Shown piece by piece: positions 18,354 through 26,222 of a stretch of DNA of 64,000 bases. A program made the translations under genes and the position numbers. Source of the DNA: Magnetococcales bacterium DCbin4 (GTDB lineage: Bacteria > Pseudomonadota > Magnetococcia > Magnetococcales > UBA8363); contig PEAN01000008.1 in NCBI GenBank assembly GCA_002753735.1, positions 24,991 through 88,990 of the forward strand. Direction: 5' to 3'. The notes under the pieces are model-generated. The model saw only the letters and a program-made list of their open reading frames with translations. It was not told the DNA's origin and did no database searches. How positions within the stretch are numbered: position 1 is the stretch's first letter; the number at the start of each line of letters is the position of its first letter.

Positions 18354-20191
18354 TGACGGGGCCACGGCAAACCATGGGATATGACACATATTGGGTTCAA
18401 CGGGGTTTTTCCGTCACAGTGCTGCTGTTATTCATGTTGACCCTGATCTCCTGTACCGCAAAAAACGCCGCCCAGTTCAAAAATGGCATGGGGTACGCCA
18501 CCTGTACCTTCTGCGATCTGCGCTATGACGATTTTTCCCGGAGGGATCTTGAGAACGCCGATTTCTCGGGGGCTTATTTGTTCGGAACCAATTTTTCCTG
18601 GTCCATCGCCAGGAATTCCCGTTTTGAATCGGCAATCATGTATCAAGGTCGCATGGAGTGGGCCGATTTTGATGGCAGTGATTTTTCCAAGGCGTCCGTG
18701 GGTGGGACTGCGCTGTTCCGTTCAAGCTTTCGTCAGGCGCAACTGCGGCTGACCGACCTGTCCCACGCCAACCTGACAGGGATCGATCTGACCCGTGCTC
18801 ACATGGTGACGGCCATTTTGGAAGGGGTTGACCTGACCGATGCCCAGATGAGCGGCGTCAACCTGCGCAGCGCCACGCTGAGGGATGCCAACCTTTCCAA
18901 TGCCCGTTTGCGCGATGCCGATCTCCAGGGGGCGGTCCTCACCCGGGCCAACCTTCAGGGAACCGATCTGAAGGGAGCCAATTTTACCGCAGCAGTCATG
19001 AACGATGCCTCCTTTGCCAATAGCTACGTGCATACGACCAATTTCCGCAAGACAAACCTCAATAATGCCGATTTCTCCAATGCGATCCTCGATGCGGTCA
19101 ATTTCCAGGGAGCACGCCTGCGCCATGCCAACTTCAAAGGGGCGACGATTAAAAACGTCATCCTTCAGGGCGCCGACCTGTGCGGGGCCATCATGCCGGA
19201 TGGACAACAGATTCCCCCCTGTCCCGAGAAGGCGACTTCGTCACTGACGACCTCGGCCGCAGTGTCACAGATGACCTCGATCCCCCCTGCCGAAACCGGT
19301 CCGGCAACGGCAGATCCCGTAGTGCTCCTCCCCCGAACAGATGCGCCATCGGACATGACCCCCGTACCGCCATCCGGGGATCGCCCGCCCATCGATGCAA
19401 CCTTGGCACCCGAGGGGAACGCCACCCTGGATCCTTCCGCCCAACCCACCCCACCGGTGATCGATGCGGCGGCGGTTCATCTCACGGTTCAGGACAACCG
19501 GAGGATGGTCGCCGTACCTGGAAACCTGTTCGCAAAAACAGAAAAAGGGATCCCAGCCGGAGTCATCGCGGAAACCCTGGATGTCATTCTCAAAAAAATG
19601 GGCTTCTCTCCCATCTACGTTTCGATGCCCATTGCCGAAATGCCGGAAGCGGTGGAAAACGGCTTTGTGGATGTTCTCGCCATGGCCCTTCCTACCGGGA
19701 AGTCGGCAGAAAAACTGCTGTTCACCGAACCGCTGATCGAAGAATTCAACACCGTTCTGGTGCGGCGGAATGAACCTTTTGCCCTTGAACGGATTGCAGA
19801 TCTCCATGAACGCAAACTTGGCGGTCGTGAGGGATATATCTACCCGTTGTTAAAGAAAGATCCCGAAATCAAGTTACAACTGTTCTCGTCCGACGGCGAA
19901 ATGATTCGTAATCTGATTCTGGGAAAACTCGATGCGGTCATCATCAGCGGAATTTCCAATCTTTATGTGCTCCGTTCAGAAGGGATCATGGCTCAGTTGG
20001 ATGTCCTGAAAAAAGCGGTGGGCATGGTCCCGATGCAAGCAGCGCTTTCCCCGGGTAAATTTTCCCGGAAGGAGCTTGAACTCTTCAACAAGTCCCTGAA
20101 GGAATTCAAACAGGGAACGGAATGGAATGCGGTATTGGAGCATAATGGTCTTTCCGATCTGGTCCGTCCTTGGGAGGTCGCGTCTCCCTGA
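18353..20191 (+). CDS. Lipoprotein with pentapeptide repeats fused to a family-3 solute-binding domain
   Basis: The ATG at 18353 shares its first base with the secretin stop (TGATG), so the two genes are probably coupled; MGYDTY at 18374 is an alternative start. The signal peptide FSVTVLLLFMLTLISC ends in a good lipobox. Residues about 45-270 are pentapeptide repeats of the A(D/N)LxX type (ANLTGIDLTRAHMV, ANLSNARLRDADLQGA), predicted to form a right-handed four-sided helix. A Pro/Thr/Ala linker (about 280-365) follows. The last ~240 residues look like a periplasmic binding-protein fold of the SBP_bac_3 type (GVIAETLDVILKKMGF, FVDVLAMALPTGKSAEKLLFTEPL, DAVIISGISN). The likely site is the periplasmic face of a membrane; the ligand is unknown. 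I do not know this domain combination as a standard family. Confidence 0.85.
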   Translation: MTGPRQTMGYDTYWVQRGFSVTVLLLFMLTLISCTAKNAAQFKNGMGYATCTFCDLRYDDFSRRDLENADFSGAYLFGTNFSWSIARNSRFESAIMYQGRMEWADFDGSDFSKASVGGTALFRSSFRQAQLRLTDLSHANLTGIDLTRAHMVTAILEGVDLTDAQMSGVNLRSATLRDANLSNARLRDADLQGAVLTRANLQGTDLKGANFTAAVMNDASFANSYVHTTNFRKTNLNNADFSNAILDAVNFQGARLRHANFKGATIKNVILQGADLCGAIMPDGQQIPPCPEKATSSLTTSAAVSQMTSIPPAETGPATADPVVLLPRTDAPSDMTPVPPSGDRPPIDATLAPEGNATLDPSAQPTPPVIDAAAVHLTVQDNRRMVAVPGNLFAKTEKGIPAGVIAETLDVILKKMGFSPIYVSMPIAEMPEAVENGFVDVLAMALPTGKSAEKLLFTEPLIEEFNTVLVRRNEPFALERIADLHERKLGGREGYIYPLLKKDPEIKLQLFSSDGEMIRNLILGKLDAVIISGISNLYVLRSEGIMAQLDVLKKAVGMVPMQAALSPGKFSRKELELFNKSLKEFKQGTEWNAVLEHNGLSDLVRPWEVASP

Positions 20192-20379
20192 TCTGCACGT
20201 GTAATGGTCATAATGAAAAGAGGGCTGCGGGATCGCCCCGGGACCATTATTATTTTTAATTTCATCGCTTCAAACAAGCCTTATGGGAAAGCCCCCAACG
20301 ATTTTGATTTTTATGTTCAAAGGAGCAGTCATTTAGAACTATTATTTCCTGATCAGTTCCTTGATGATATGGAGCATTG

Positions 20380-21834
20380 ATGTTTTCCGTCGTCCGAAAA
20401 GCTTGGTTCCCAACGCTTTTAATCTTTCTTTCAATTTTCCTGCTGTATCAGGAAAATGCTATTATTCATTTTTTCACCCTTCCCCCCGAAGAAGAACAAA
20501 CTTTTGCTCGTTCCTTCCATTCGATCATATGGTTGATGAACGCGCTGTGCATGATTCGTCTGGTCAACGTCCTGTTGTGGGACGGCGTGGTCGCAGGAGT
20601 TTCCGGAACCAAGGCACCCCGCTTGATCAAGCAACTCTCCAGTGTCGTCATTTTCTTCATCACCGTGGTTGGCATCGTGGGCGTTGTCCTGGAGAAGGAT
20701 GTAACCGCTCTGTGGGCGACTTCAGGCGCAGTAGGTCTGGTGATTGGTTTTGCCGTTCAGGGGATCATCCTGGATACCGTATCGGGCCTTGCCATTCATT
20801 TTGAGAATACCTTCAGTGTTGGTGATTGGGTTTTGCTCCATACCCGGGCGGGAAAATTTTTCGGCCAGGTCAAAGAGGTCAACTGGCGTGCCACCCGAAT
20901 CCTGACCCTGGATAATACCCTGGTCCTGGTACCCAATCGAACGGTCACATCGATCATTCTGACCAACCTTTCCATGACCCCGGTACAGGTCTATGAACTC
21001 AAGTTTGTCTTTGATTTTTCGGTTCCGGTTGACCGGGCATTGCGGGTGTTGACATCGGGCGTCCTCAACGCCATCGGACCGGAAGGGATTTTGGAGACGC
21101 CCCGTCCCGAAGTTCTTCTCGGAGGGATCAATGATTTGGGCGTTGAATATTGCATGCGTTACGCCATTCAGCCGGCAAAAATCCCCCCCCCTACCGCGCA
21201 ACATCTCGTATTGGTGCATGTTCTGCGACATATCGACAAATCGGGTTTGACCCTTGCGTATCCCAAACGAGACGTGTTCACAACCCAAATGCCCTGGCGA
21301 CAGAAAAACTGGGAGAGCCGCAATAAGGTTGAATTACTTGGGAAATGTGATCTTTTCTCCCAACTCCCCCCGGAAGCCCTGGAATTTATCGCAAGTCAGA
21401 TGCAATTGATCCAGTACCGGGTCCTGGACCATGTATTCCGACAGGGGGACAGTGGCGATTCAATGTTTATTCTGGCAGAGGGTCTGCTGGACGTTTTTGT
21501 GACCCGGGAGGAGCCATCCCACCGGGTACGGATCGCTCAGATCAGCCCAGGGGGTGTATTTGGGGAGATGTCGGTCCTGACAGGGGAAGAACGAACTGCG
21601 ACCGTCACCGCGGCACATAATTCATTGGTCGGTGAGATCGGCAAGGAATGCATCAAGGATTTGCTCAACCAGCATCATGAGTTTGCCTCGACCATTTCAC
21701 GATTCATTGCGGAGCGGATGTTCCAAACCCAGCAGACCCTCTCCACGCCACGGGAGGAACGGGAAAAAATCATGGCAAGCACATCACATTCGATGTTGGG
21801 GAAGATGAAGCAGTTTCTTGGCTTCGATGAGTGA
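20380..21834 (+). CDS. MscS-family mechanosensitive channel with C-terminal cyclic-nucleotide-binding domain
   Basis: The start is ATG 20380 (GGAG 5 bases upstream) and not the TTG at 20377. Three or four hydrophobic segments occupy residues about 8-130. The pore-lining helix region reads ALWATSGAVGLVIGFAVQGIILDTVSGL, followed by the MscS beta domain (FSVGDWVLLHTRAGKFFGQVKEVNWRATRI; NTLVLVPNRTVTS). The last ~150 residues are a CNBD (LFSQLPPEALEFIA; FRQGDSGDSMFILAEG; phosphate-binding cassette FGEMSVLTGEERTAT, with the Glu and Arg retained). This arrangement matches bacterial cyclic-nucleotide-gated MscS-type (bCNG) channels of the inner membrane. It stands alone, preceded by a degenerate terminator-like repeat. 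Confidence 0.93.
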   Translation: MFSVVRKAWFPTLLIFLSIFLLYQENAIIHFFTLPPEEEQTFARSFHSIIWLMNALCMIRLVNVLLWDGVVAGVSGTKAPRLIKQLSSVVIFFITVVGIVGVVLEKDVTALWATSGAVGLVIGFAVQGIILDTVSGLAIHFENTFSVGDWVLLHTRAGKFFGQVKEVNWRATRILTLDNTLVLVPNRTVTSIILTNLSMTPVQVYELKFVFDFSVPVDRALRVLTSGVLNAIGPEGILETPRPEVLLGGINDLGVEYCMRYAIQPAKIPPPTAQHLVLVHVLRHIDKSGLTLAYPKRDVFTTQMPWRQKNWESRNKVELLGKCDLFSQLPPEALEFIASQMQLIQYRVLDHVFRQGDSGDSMFILAEGLLDVFVTREEPSHRVRIAQISPGGVFGEMSVLTGEERTATVTAAHNSLVGEIGKECIKDLLNQHHEFASTISRFIAERMFQTQQTLSTPREEREKIMASTSHSMLGKMKQFLGFDE

Positions 21835-21862
21835 CACGTTCAATTCCATCCAAGGTTACCTT

Positions 21863-24091
21863 ATGACGGATCTCCTGAAGAAATCGATCATGATGGTGCT
21901 GATTGTACCGCTTTGGACGTTCATTTCCGGCTGTGGCAGTGGCGGTGGTGGAGGCGGTGCCGACAGTAGTGGCACGACCTCCAAAATCAGCGGTACGGTC
22001 ATCGATGGTCCCGTGATTGGCGCAAGAGTCGCGCTGGTCAACAGTAATGGCAAGTCCCTGATTGCCATCAAAACCGGGACCGACGCCACCTACAGCATTT
22101 CCGTTCCAGATGGAACCACGTATCCGCTGCGCGTGAGTGTCACCGGGGGCACCGACAAGGTCACGGAAGAGGCCCCTGCGGCCATGGATTCCTTGATTCA
22201 GGACGCCAGCCAGACCACCGCCAATGTCACCCCCATGACGACGCTGATCTATCAAGCGGTGATTGCGAAGGCGGGTAATTTGGATCAGATGACCTCAACC
22301 ATGCTCGCAGATGCAAAGAAGAATGTGATCACCCAATTTGGTTTTGGCATCGATGCCGAATCCAGCACGATTGATCCCATTGCCACCCCGGTGGATTCAG
22401 GGAACGTTTCCTCCATGGTTCGTTCCTCCGAGGCCCTGGCCGAAACGGCACGGCGTGCCGTTGGCTCCGACCAAACGACCGTGGCCCAGGTACTCACACT
22501 CATGGGTGAAGATTTGGCGGATGGTTACATCGATGGCAAAAAAAATGGAGCCGATCTGGCCAATACCCTGCCGAGCGGATTTACTGCCACGACCATTGCA
22601 TCAGCGGTTGCACAACAGAAAGTGGCCGTTGGTTTGGAAGTGCTTGCCAACGACATGACCGTCACCAAATCGGACGGAACCGAACTTTCCGCCGCCACAA
22701 CCAGAACGCTGCTTTCCGAGGGGGTCAACAGGATTGTTCCAACCCTTTCTTCGAGTGCCGCATTGAGCAAAATGGATCAAATGCCGTTATCACGGAATCA
22801 GTGGACCCAAATGATGACGGACCTCGGCAATGTGATAAAAATTCAAAGTACCCTGGGAGAGAGCACCAGCACTCTGAGCGCTCTGGAATCGGAGGCCAGG
22901 AATCTGCAACCTGGTCAGCCCAGCACGGGCAAATTGAACACGACGTTGACCAGCAATGCCATCAGTGGTGTTGATACGATCACGAGCAATCTAAAAACCA
23001 GTCAATTTGCGACAACGCTGATTTCATCTGCCGCCGCTGCGGTCGGACCGCCTGGATCATTTACGATCTCAGGCGCAATTCTGGACGGACCGGTCATCGG
23101 CGCCATCATCACCATCAAGGACAGCACCGATACCACCATTCTGGGGACGACGACTTCCGGAGCAGATGCCAGATATGTGATGACCCTCCCCTCCGGGGCG
23201 AGTTTTCCGTTACATGTCAGCAGCTCGGGAGGCACCAATCAAATCTCGGGAGAGACTGCGGCATCGATGGATTCCTATGTCATCGATGCCAACCAGACGA
23301 CCGCAAATCTTTCGCCCATCACCAGTGTGATGTATCATGCCGCCCGTTCTGCTGCGGGTCGCCTGGTCAGCGTGACGGCAACGATTGCCGCACTCATAAA
23401 AACTGGAATCATCGACGAATTTGGCTTTGGTATCGATGCCCAGGACAGTACGTTTGACCCCATCACCAGTCCAATCCGTAGCGGCAATGTCGCCTCGGTC
23501 GTCAGGGCCTCGCCCGCTTTGGCAGAAACGATACGACGCGCTGCGGGTCCGGAAACGACAACCGTGAGTCAATCTTTTGCAATGCTCGGCGAAGACATGG
23601 CCGATGGCACCCTGAATGGAACCAATAACGGTGCCACCATCCTCAGTACCGCACCAACAGGATTCAACATCACCTCACTGATCACGGCAATCATGCAACA
23701 CAAAGCCATTGTCGCCGTGGAAGTGGCCAACAACAGCCTGAAAACGACCTACAGAGACGGAACACAGATCTCAGCGTCCGATGTCCTCACCGCCTTATCC
23801 AAGGCCGTCAACACCCTGGTACCCTCCGTCACAACCAGCAATGCCACGACAACCATGGCGGCGCTTCTTGTCAGTACCCGTCAAAACCTACAGATAACCG
23901 AAGATATCACCGAGGCATTGAAAGAACAATCGACCCGAGGTGTCAGTACCACCAATCTGACCGCCCTCCAAACAGCCGCCGCCAGTCTGCAATCGGCTCA
24001 AACGGGTGCGGGTGTGGTCAGCACTTCGGTGATCGATGCCGCAGCCGTTACCGCCACATCATTGACCAACAGCATCAGGAATGGCACGTGA
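21863..24091 (+). CDS. Large lipoprotein with a duplicated ~340-residue unit, function unknown
   Basis: The start is ATG 21863 (AAGG 8 bases upstream), not 21818, which would lie inside the channel gene. The signal peptide LLKKSIMMVLIVPLWTFISGC has a clear lipobox, followed by a Gly/Ser spacer (GSGGGGGGADSSG). The body is an internal duplication. Unit 1 (about 40-385) starts KISGTVIDGPVIGARV; unit 2 (about 400-742) starts TISGAILDGPVIGAII. Each has a short beta-rich carboxypeptidase-regulatory-like front (TDATYSISVPDGTTYPL / ADARYVMTLPSGASFPL) and an Ala/Thr-rich helical rest with matched motifs (QTTANVTPMTTLIY / QTTANLSPITSVMY; FGFGIDAESSTIDPI / FGFGIDAQDSTFDPI). It is probably surface- or periplasm-exposed. 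I recognise no named family beyond the beta front. Confidence 0.8.
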   Translation: MTDLLKKSIMMVLIVPLWTFISGCGSGGGGGGADSSGTTSKISGTVIDGPVIGARVALVNSNGKSLIAIKTGTDATYSISVPDGTTYPLRVSVTGGTDKVTEEAPAAMDSLIQDASQTTANVTPMTTLIYQAVIAKAGNLDQMTSTMLADAKKNVITQFGFGIDAESSTIDPIATPVDSGNVSSMVRSSEALAETARRAVGSDQTTVAQVLTLMGEDLADGYIDGKKNGADLANTLPSGFTATTIASAVAQQKVAVGLEVLANDMTVTKSDGTELSAATTRTLLSEGVNRIVPTLSSSAALSKMDQMPLSRNQWTQMMTDLGNVIKIQSTLGESTSTLSALESEARNLQPGQPSTGKLNTTLTSNAISGVDTITSNLKTSQFATTLISSAAAAVGPPGSFTISGAILDGPVIGAIITIKDSTDTTILGTTTSGADARYVMTLPSGASFPLHVSSSGGTNQISGETAASMDSYVIDANQTTANLSPITSVMYHAARSAAGRLVSVTATIAALIKTGIIDEFGFGIDAQDSTFDPITSPIRSGNVASVVRASPALAETIRRAAGPETTTVSQSFAMLGEDMADGTLNGTNNGATILSTAPTGFNITSLITAIMQHKAIVAVEVANNSLKTTYRDGTQISASDVLTALSKAVNTLVPSVTTSNATTTMAALLVSTRQNLQITEDITEALKEQSTRGVSTTNLTALQTAAASLQSAQTGAGVVSTSVIDAAAVTATSLTNSIRNGT

Positions 24092-24297
24092 CCCGACCAA
24101 GGTCACCAGATAGAGTTGTGGAGCGAACCGAACTGGTATCGAACCACTCTCTGTTGGAAAATCAGGAAAGAGTCAGGAAACGGAGAAATTTTTCAGGAAA
24201 ATTCTGGTAGGCGAGTATTGAAAGTTTCGGCAAAGCCGGATGTGAGACAAGAAAATTTTTCTTTAGCCGATCTTTCGCGATTCGCGATAAATCCGGT

Positions 24298-24347
24298 GAC
24301 ACCATACTCTTTTATCTCATGGCTATAAATTAAATAGGTATGGTGTC
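24298..24347. repeat. Inverted repeat GACACCATAC / GTATGGTGTC
   Basis: Perfect 10-base arms at 24298-24307 and 24338-24347, separated by a 30-base AT-rich spacer. It sits just before the Rpn remnant and marks the left edge of the mobile-DNA region. It could be the remnant of an element end or a REP-like unit. Confidence 0.6.
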
Positions 24348-24416
24348 CCCTGATTTCTCTTCGGAATTGAGATTGTGGTAGGGAAATGGATATACTGTCC
24401 CGGAATTGCCGGAATT

Positions 24417-24485
24417 GCTCGGGAAGAATGGGGTCTGCGGGTATTGGACGCCCAATCCCTGGATGCGGTCTTTGCCGATAACCTG
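24417..24485 (+). pseudogene. C-terminal remnant of an Rpn-family nuclease gene
   Basis: The codons read REEWGLRVLDAQSLDAVFADN, which closely matches the last residues of the intact Rpn protein at 28450-29418 (LEEWSLRIFDAQSLDEVFSDK). Nothing upstream encodes the rest of that protein. The fragment is in frame with the following CZB gene, which is why the ORF track starts that protein too early at 24375. Confidence 0.75.
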
Positions 24486-24518
24486 ACTGGATTTCAATGG
24501 ACTGAAAGGCTTGGAACC

Positions 24519-25361
24519 ATGATCAACACCCGATTGGATGTCAACATTGCCCGTTTAAGCCATCTGAAATGGGAACTTGAACTGGAAGCGACCGCCAGTG
24601 GGATGGGGCAAACCCAACGGATCCCCGGTCACCAGGATTGCGAACTGGGGAGGTGGTTGCACAGTCGCGGACAACGGCAGATCGAAAACCGGGCACTGTT
24701 GGATCAACTCATGGATTGGCACCGACAGTTCCACCATGCTGGAGAACGCATTGCCACCCATGCCCAAACCCATCGGGATATGACCCCCCAAAGGGTGAAA
24801 CTCATCGATGAACCGTTGGTACAGTTGCGCCTGGCCAGCCGCAAGATCGTCTCCCTGCTGACGCAGGCGGAACTCGATCATTACGGCAACGAATTCAAAA
24901 CCCCGAATTCGAATCAACCCATTGCAGGATTCCTCAAACGTCTGTTCCATGGACCGCACACCGCCGACCCGGAAGCGGCAGGCATTCTGGAAATCAATCA
25001 TGCCCGCCTCGTCCATTTGCGCTGGGCCAATCATCTGCCCGACACCTTTCGCAACCGTGGCCGGGATGTCTCCCTGGAACCCCCGGAGTTGTGCGCCTTG
25101 GGGGTGTGGATCCACGGCACGGGACTCAAACGTTTCAGTCAGCTCCCCGAGCTGTCCCTGTGTGATCAGGCCCACCAATCCTTTCATGCACGCGCCCTGG
25201 ACATCCTGCGTAACCTGCGCAAACACCGCGATCAACACGCCGACCGCGCCTACGCCGATGTCCTGAACTCAAGCCAGGAGATCATCTATCTGCTCAGTGT
25301 CATCGAATACCAACTGCTGGGAGATGCCGCCATCCACCGTTCCACCTCCCTCATCGACTGA
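24519..25361 (+). CDS. Double CZB (chemoreceptor zinc-binding) domain protein
   Basis: I start at ATG 24519 (AAGG 9 bases upstream), so the Rpn-derived codons in front are excluded. The 280-residue soluble protein holds two CZB-like helical bundles. In the first (about 8-110) the zinc ligands are visible as HLKWELE, DCELGRWLHSRG and MDWHRQFHHAGE. The second (about 155-270) shows NHARLVHLRWANHL, LCALGVWIHGTG and AHQSFHARAL. CZB domains bind zinc through one Cys and three His and are usually appended to chemoreceptors or diguanylate cyclases. Here two copies stand alone without a methyl-accepting or catalytic domain. A role as a zinc- or redox-responsive partner of a signalling protein is an inference. 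Confidence 0.82.
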   Translation: MINTRLDVNIARLSHLKWELELEATASGMGQTQRIPGHQDCELGRWLHSRGQRQIENRALLDQLMDWHRQFHHAGERIATHAQTHRDMTPQRVKLIDEPLVQLRLASRKIVSLLTQAELDHYGNEFKTPNSNQPIAGFLKRLFHGPHTADPEAAGILEINHARLVHLRWANHLPDTFRNRGRDVSLEPPELCALGVWIHGTGLKRFSQLPELSLCDQAHQSFHARALDILRNLRKHRDQHADRAYADVLNSSQEIIYLLSVIEYQLLGDAAIHRSTSLID

Positions 25362-25480
25362 ATGGCACCATTCGAACAATTTCCGGTTAATGAAACATAT
25401 AAAAACATCTAATATCAATTAAATAGAAAAAACACCCCAAAAGAACAGACTGGATCCGGCCATCCTCTGTCAAACATGGG

Positions 25481-25561
25481 TTAACGGGGGACTAAACTGA
25501 TTTCCAGTCGCATGCCAACGGCCTGGGCATAACGTTCCAGGCTCTTGATGGAAGGTTTGTG
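25481..25561 (-). pseudogene. C-terminal remnant of an XRE/HigA-type antitoxin gene
   Basis: On the minus strand the codons read HKPSIKSLERYAQAVGMR followed by LEISLVPR and a stop. This is the characteristic end of Xre-family antitoxins whose genes follow a HigB/RelE-type toxin. A stop codon lies 4 codons upstream, and no helix-turn-helix or toxin gene is seen, so only the tail remains. It is too short for the ORF track. Confidence 0.6.
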
Positions 25562-25708
25562 ACCTGTCCCTCCTCAAAACCTCATCCGTCCATAAAATTG
25601 GGCAAAACCGGCTGCCGTGCTGGGCACGGATGAGGAATTCGGCGACTGAAAATGCCGTGGAAGGGGATGGGTAACGGACGGTTGATCAGGATGGCGCTGG
25701 AAGGGGCC

Positions 25709-26189
25709 CTACCTGGCAACAGGAATCCAACCAATGCACTGGAAAGTTGGTGGAAGGTGGCTTGCGGATGTGCTGTCGTGATGGATAATCATCAATGGAG
25801 ATCCGCGAATACGGATGGCAGAAAGATTTTGGACGTACAGGCTCTCATAGCTGGCTGATGGGTCGTTGGCAAAGGCAGGCGTTACAGTAACCGTTACGAT
25901 CTCCGCACCGACTGGTTTGTCCGAGGATCTTGGTAAAACTTCAGCCAATAACCCAGAAAAGTTCCTGATTTTGGACGAGAGTCCGTTACCAATAGGGATG
26001 CTTCCAAACCCAGCCAACTGATTCTTGAAGAAAACGCTCCAAGTCAAATATCCCCGCCCCGGGAAGAATCGGGCGAGGTAGCGAGACACAGTTGCCTCAC
26101 TCACCTGGTATCCGAGTTTCAGCAACTCGCCATGGGTTCGAGGTGCGCCCCAAAGGAAGTTCTCGAAGGCCATCCGTTTTATAAGATCC
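25709..26189 (-). pseudogene. Integrase-type transposase pseudogene, distal part (interrupted by IS3-like element)
   Basis: Read on the minus strand from the IS junction, the codons give DLIKRMAFENFLWGAPRTHG followed by ELLKLGYQVSEATVSRYLAR. This is the conserved middle of integrase-core transposases of the WGAPRIHGELLKLG type. The match continues weakly to about LTWSVFFKNQLAGFG (near 26010), after which the frame no longer resembles the family, so the catalytic DDE part is lost or scrambled. The missing front half lies beyond the inserted IS at 28043-28365. The limits of the decayed tail are approximate. Confidence 0.8.
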
Positions 26190-26194
26190 GGAAT

Positions 26195-26216
26195 GTGTCA
26201 ATGAAAATGAGACACT
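26195..26216. repeat. Left terminal inverted repeat of the IS3-like element
   Basis: TGTGTCAATGAAAATGAGAC with following AC. It matches the reverse complement of 28016-28038 with one substitution and one missing G. Confidence 0.85.
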
Positions 26217-26222
26217 TTCTGT

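Noticed and set aside
20217-20258. Possible terminator after the pentapeptide/SBP gene
   Set aside because: The stem GGGCTGCGGG / CCCCGGGACC pairs poorly; I kept it only as a degenerate member of the repeat family.
24266-24288. CTTTCGCGATTCGC shared with 63519-63532
   Set aside because: A 14-base match in different contexts; too short to call a repeat without a genome-wide count.
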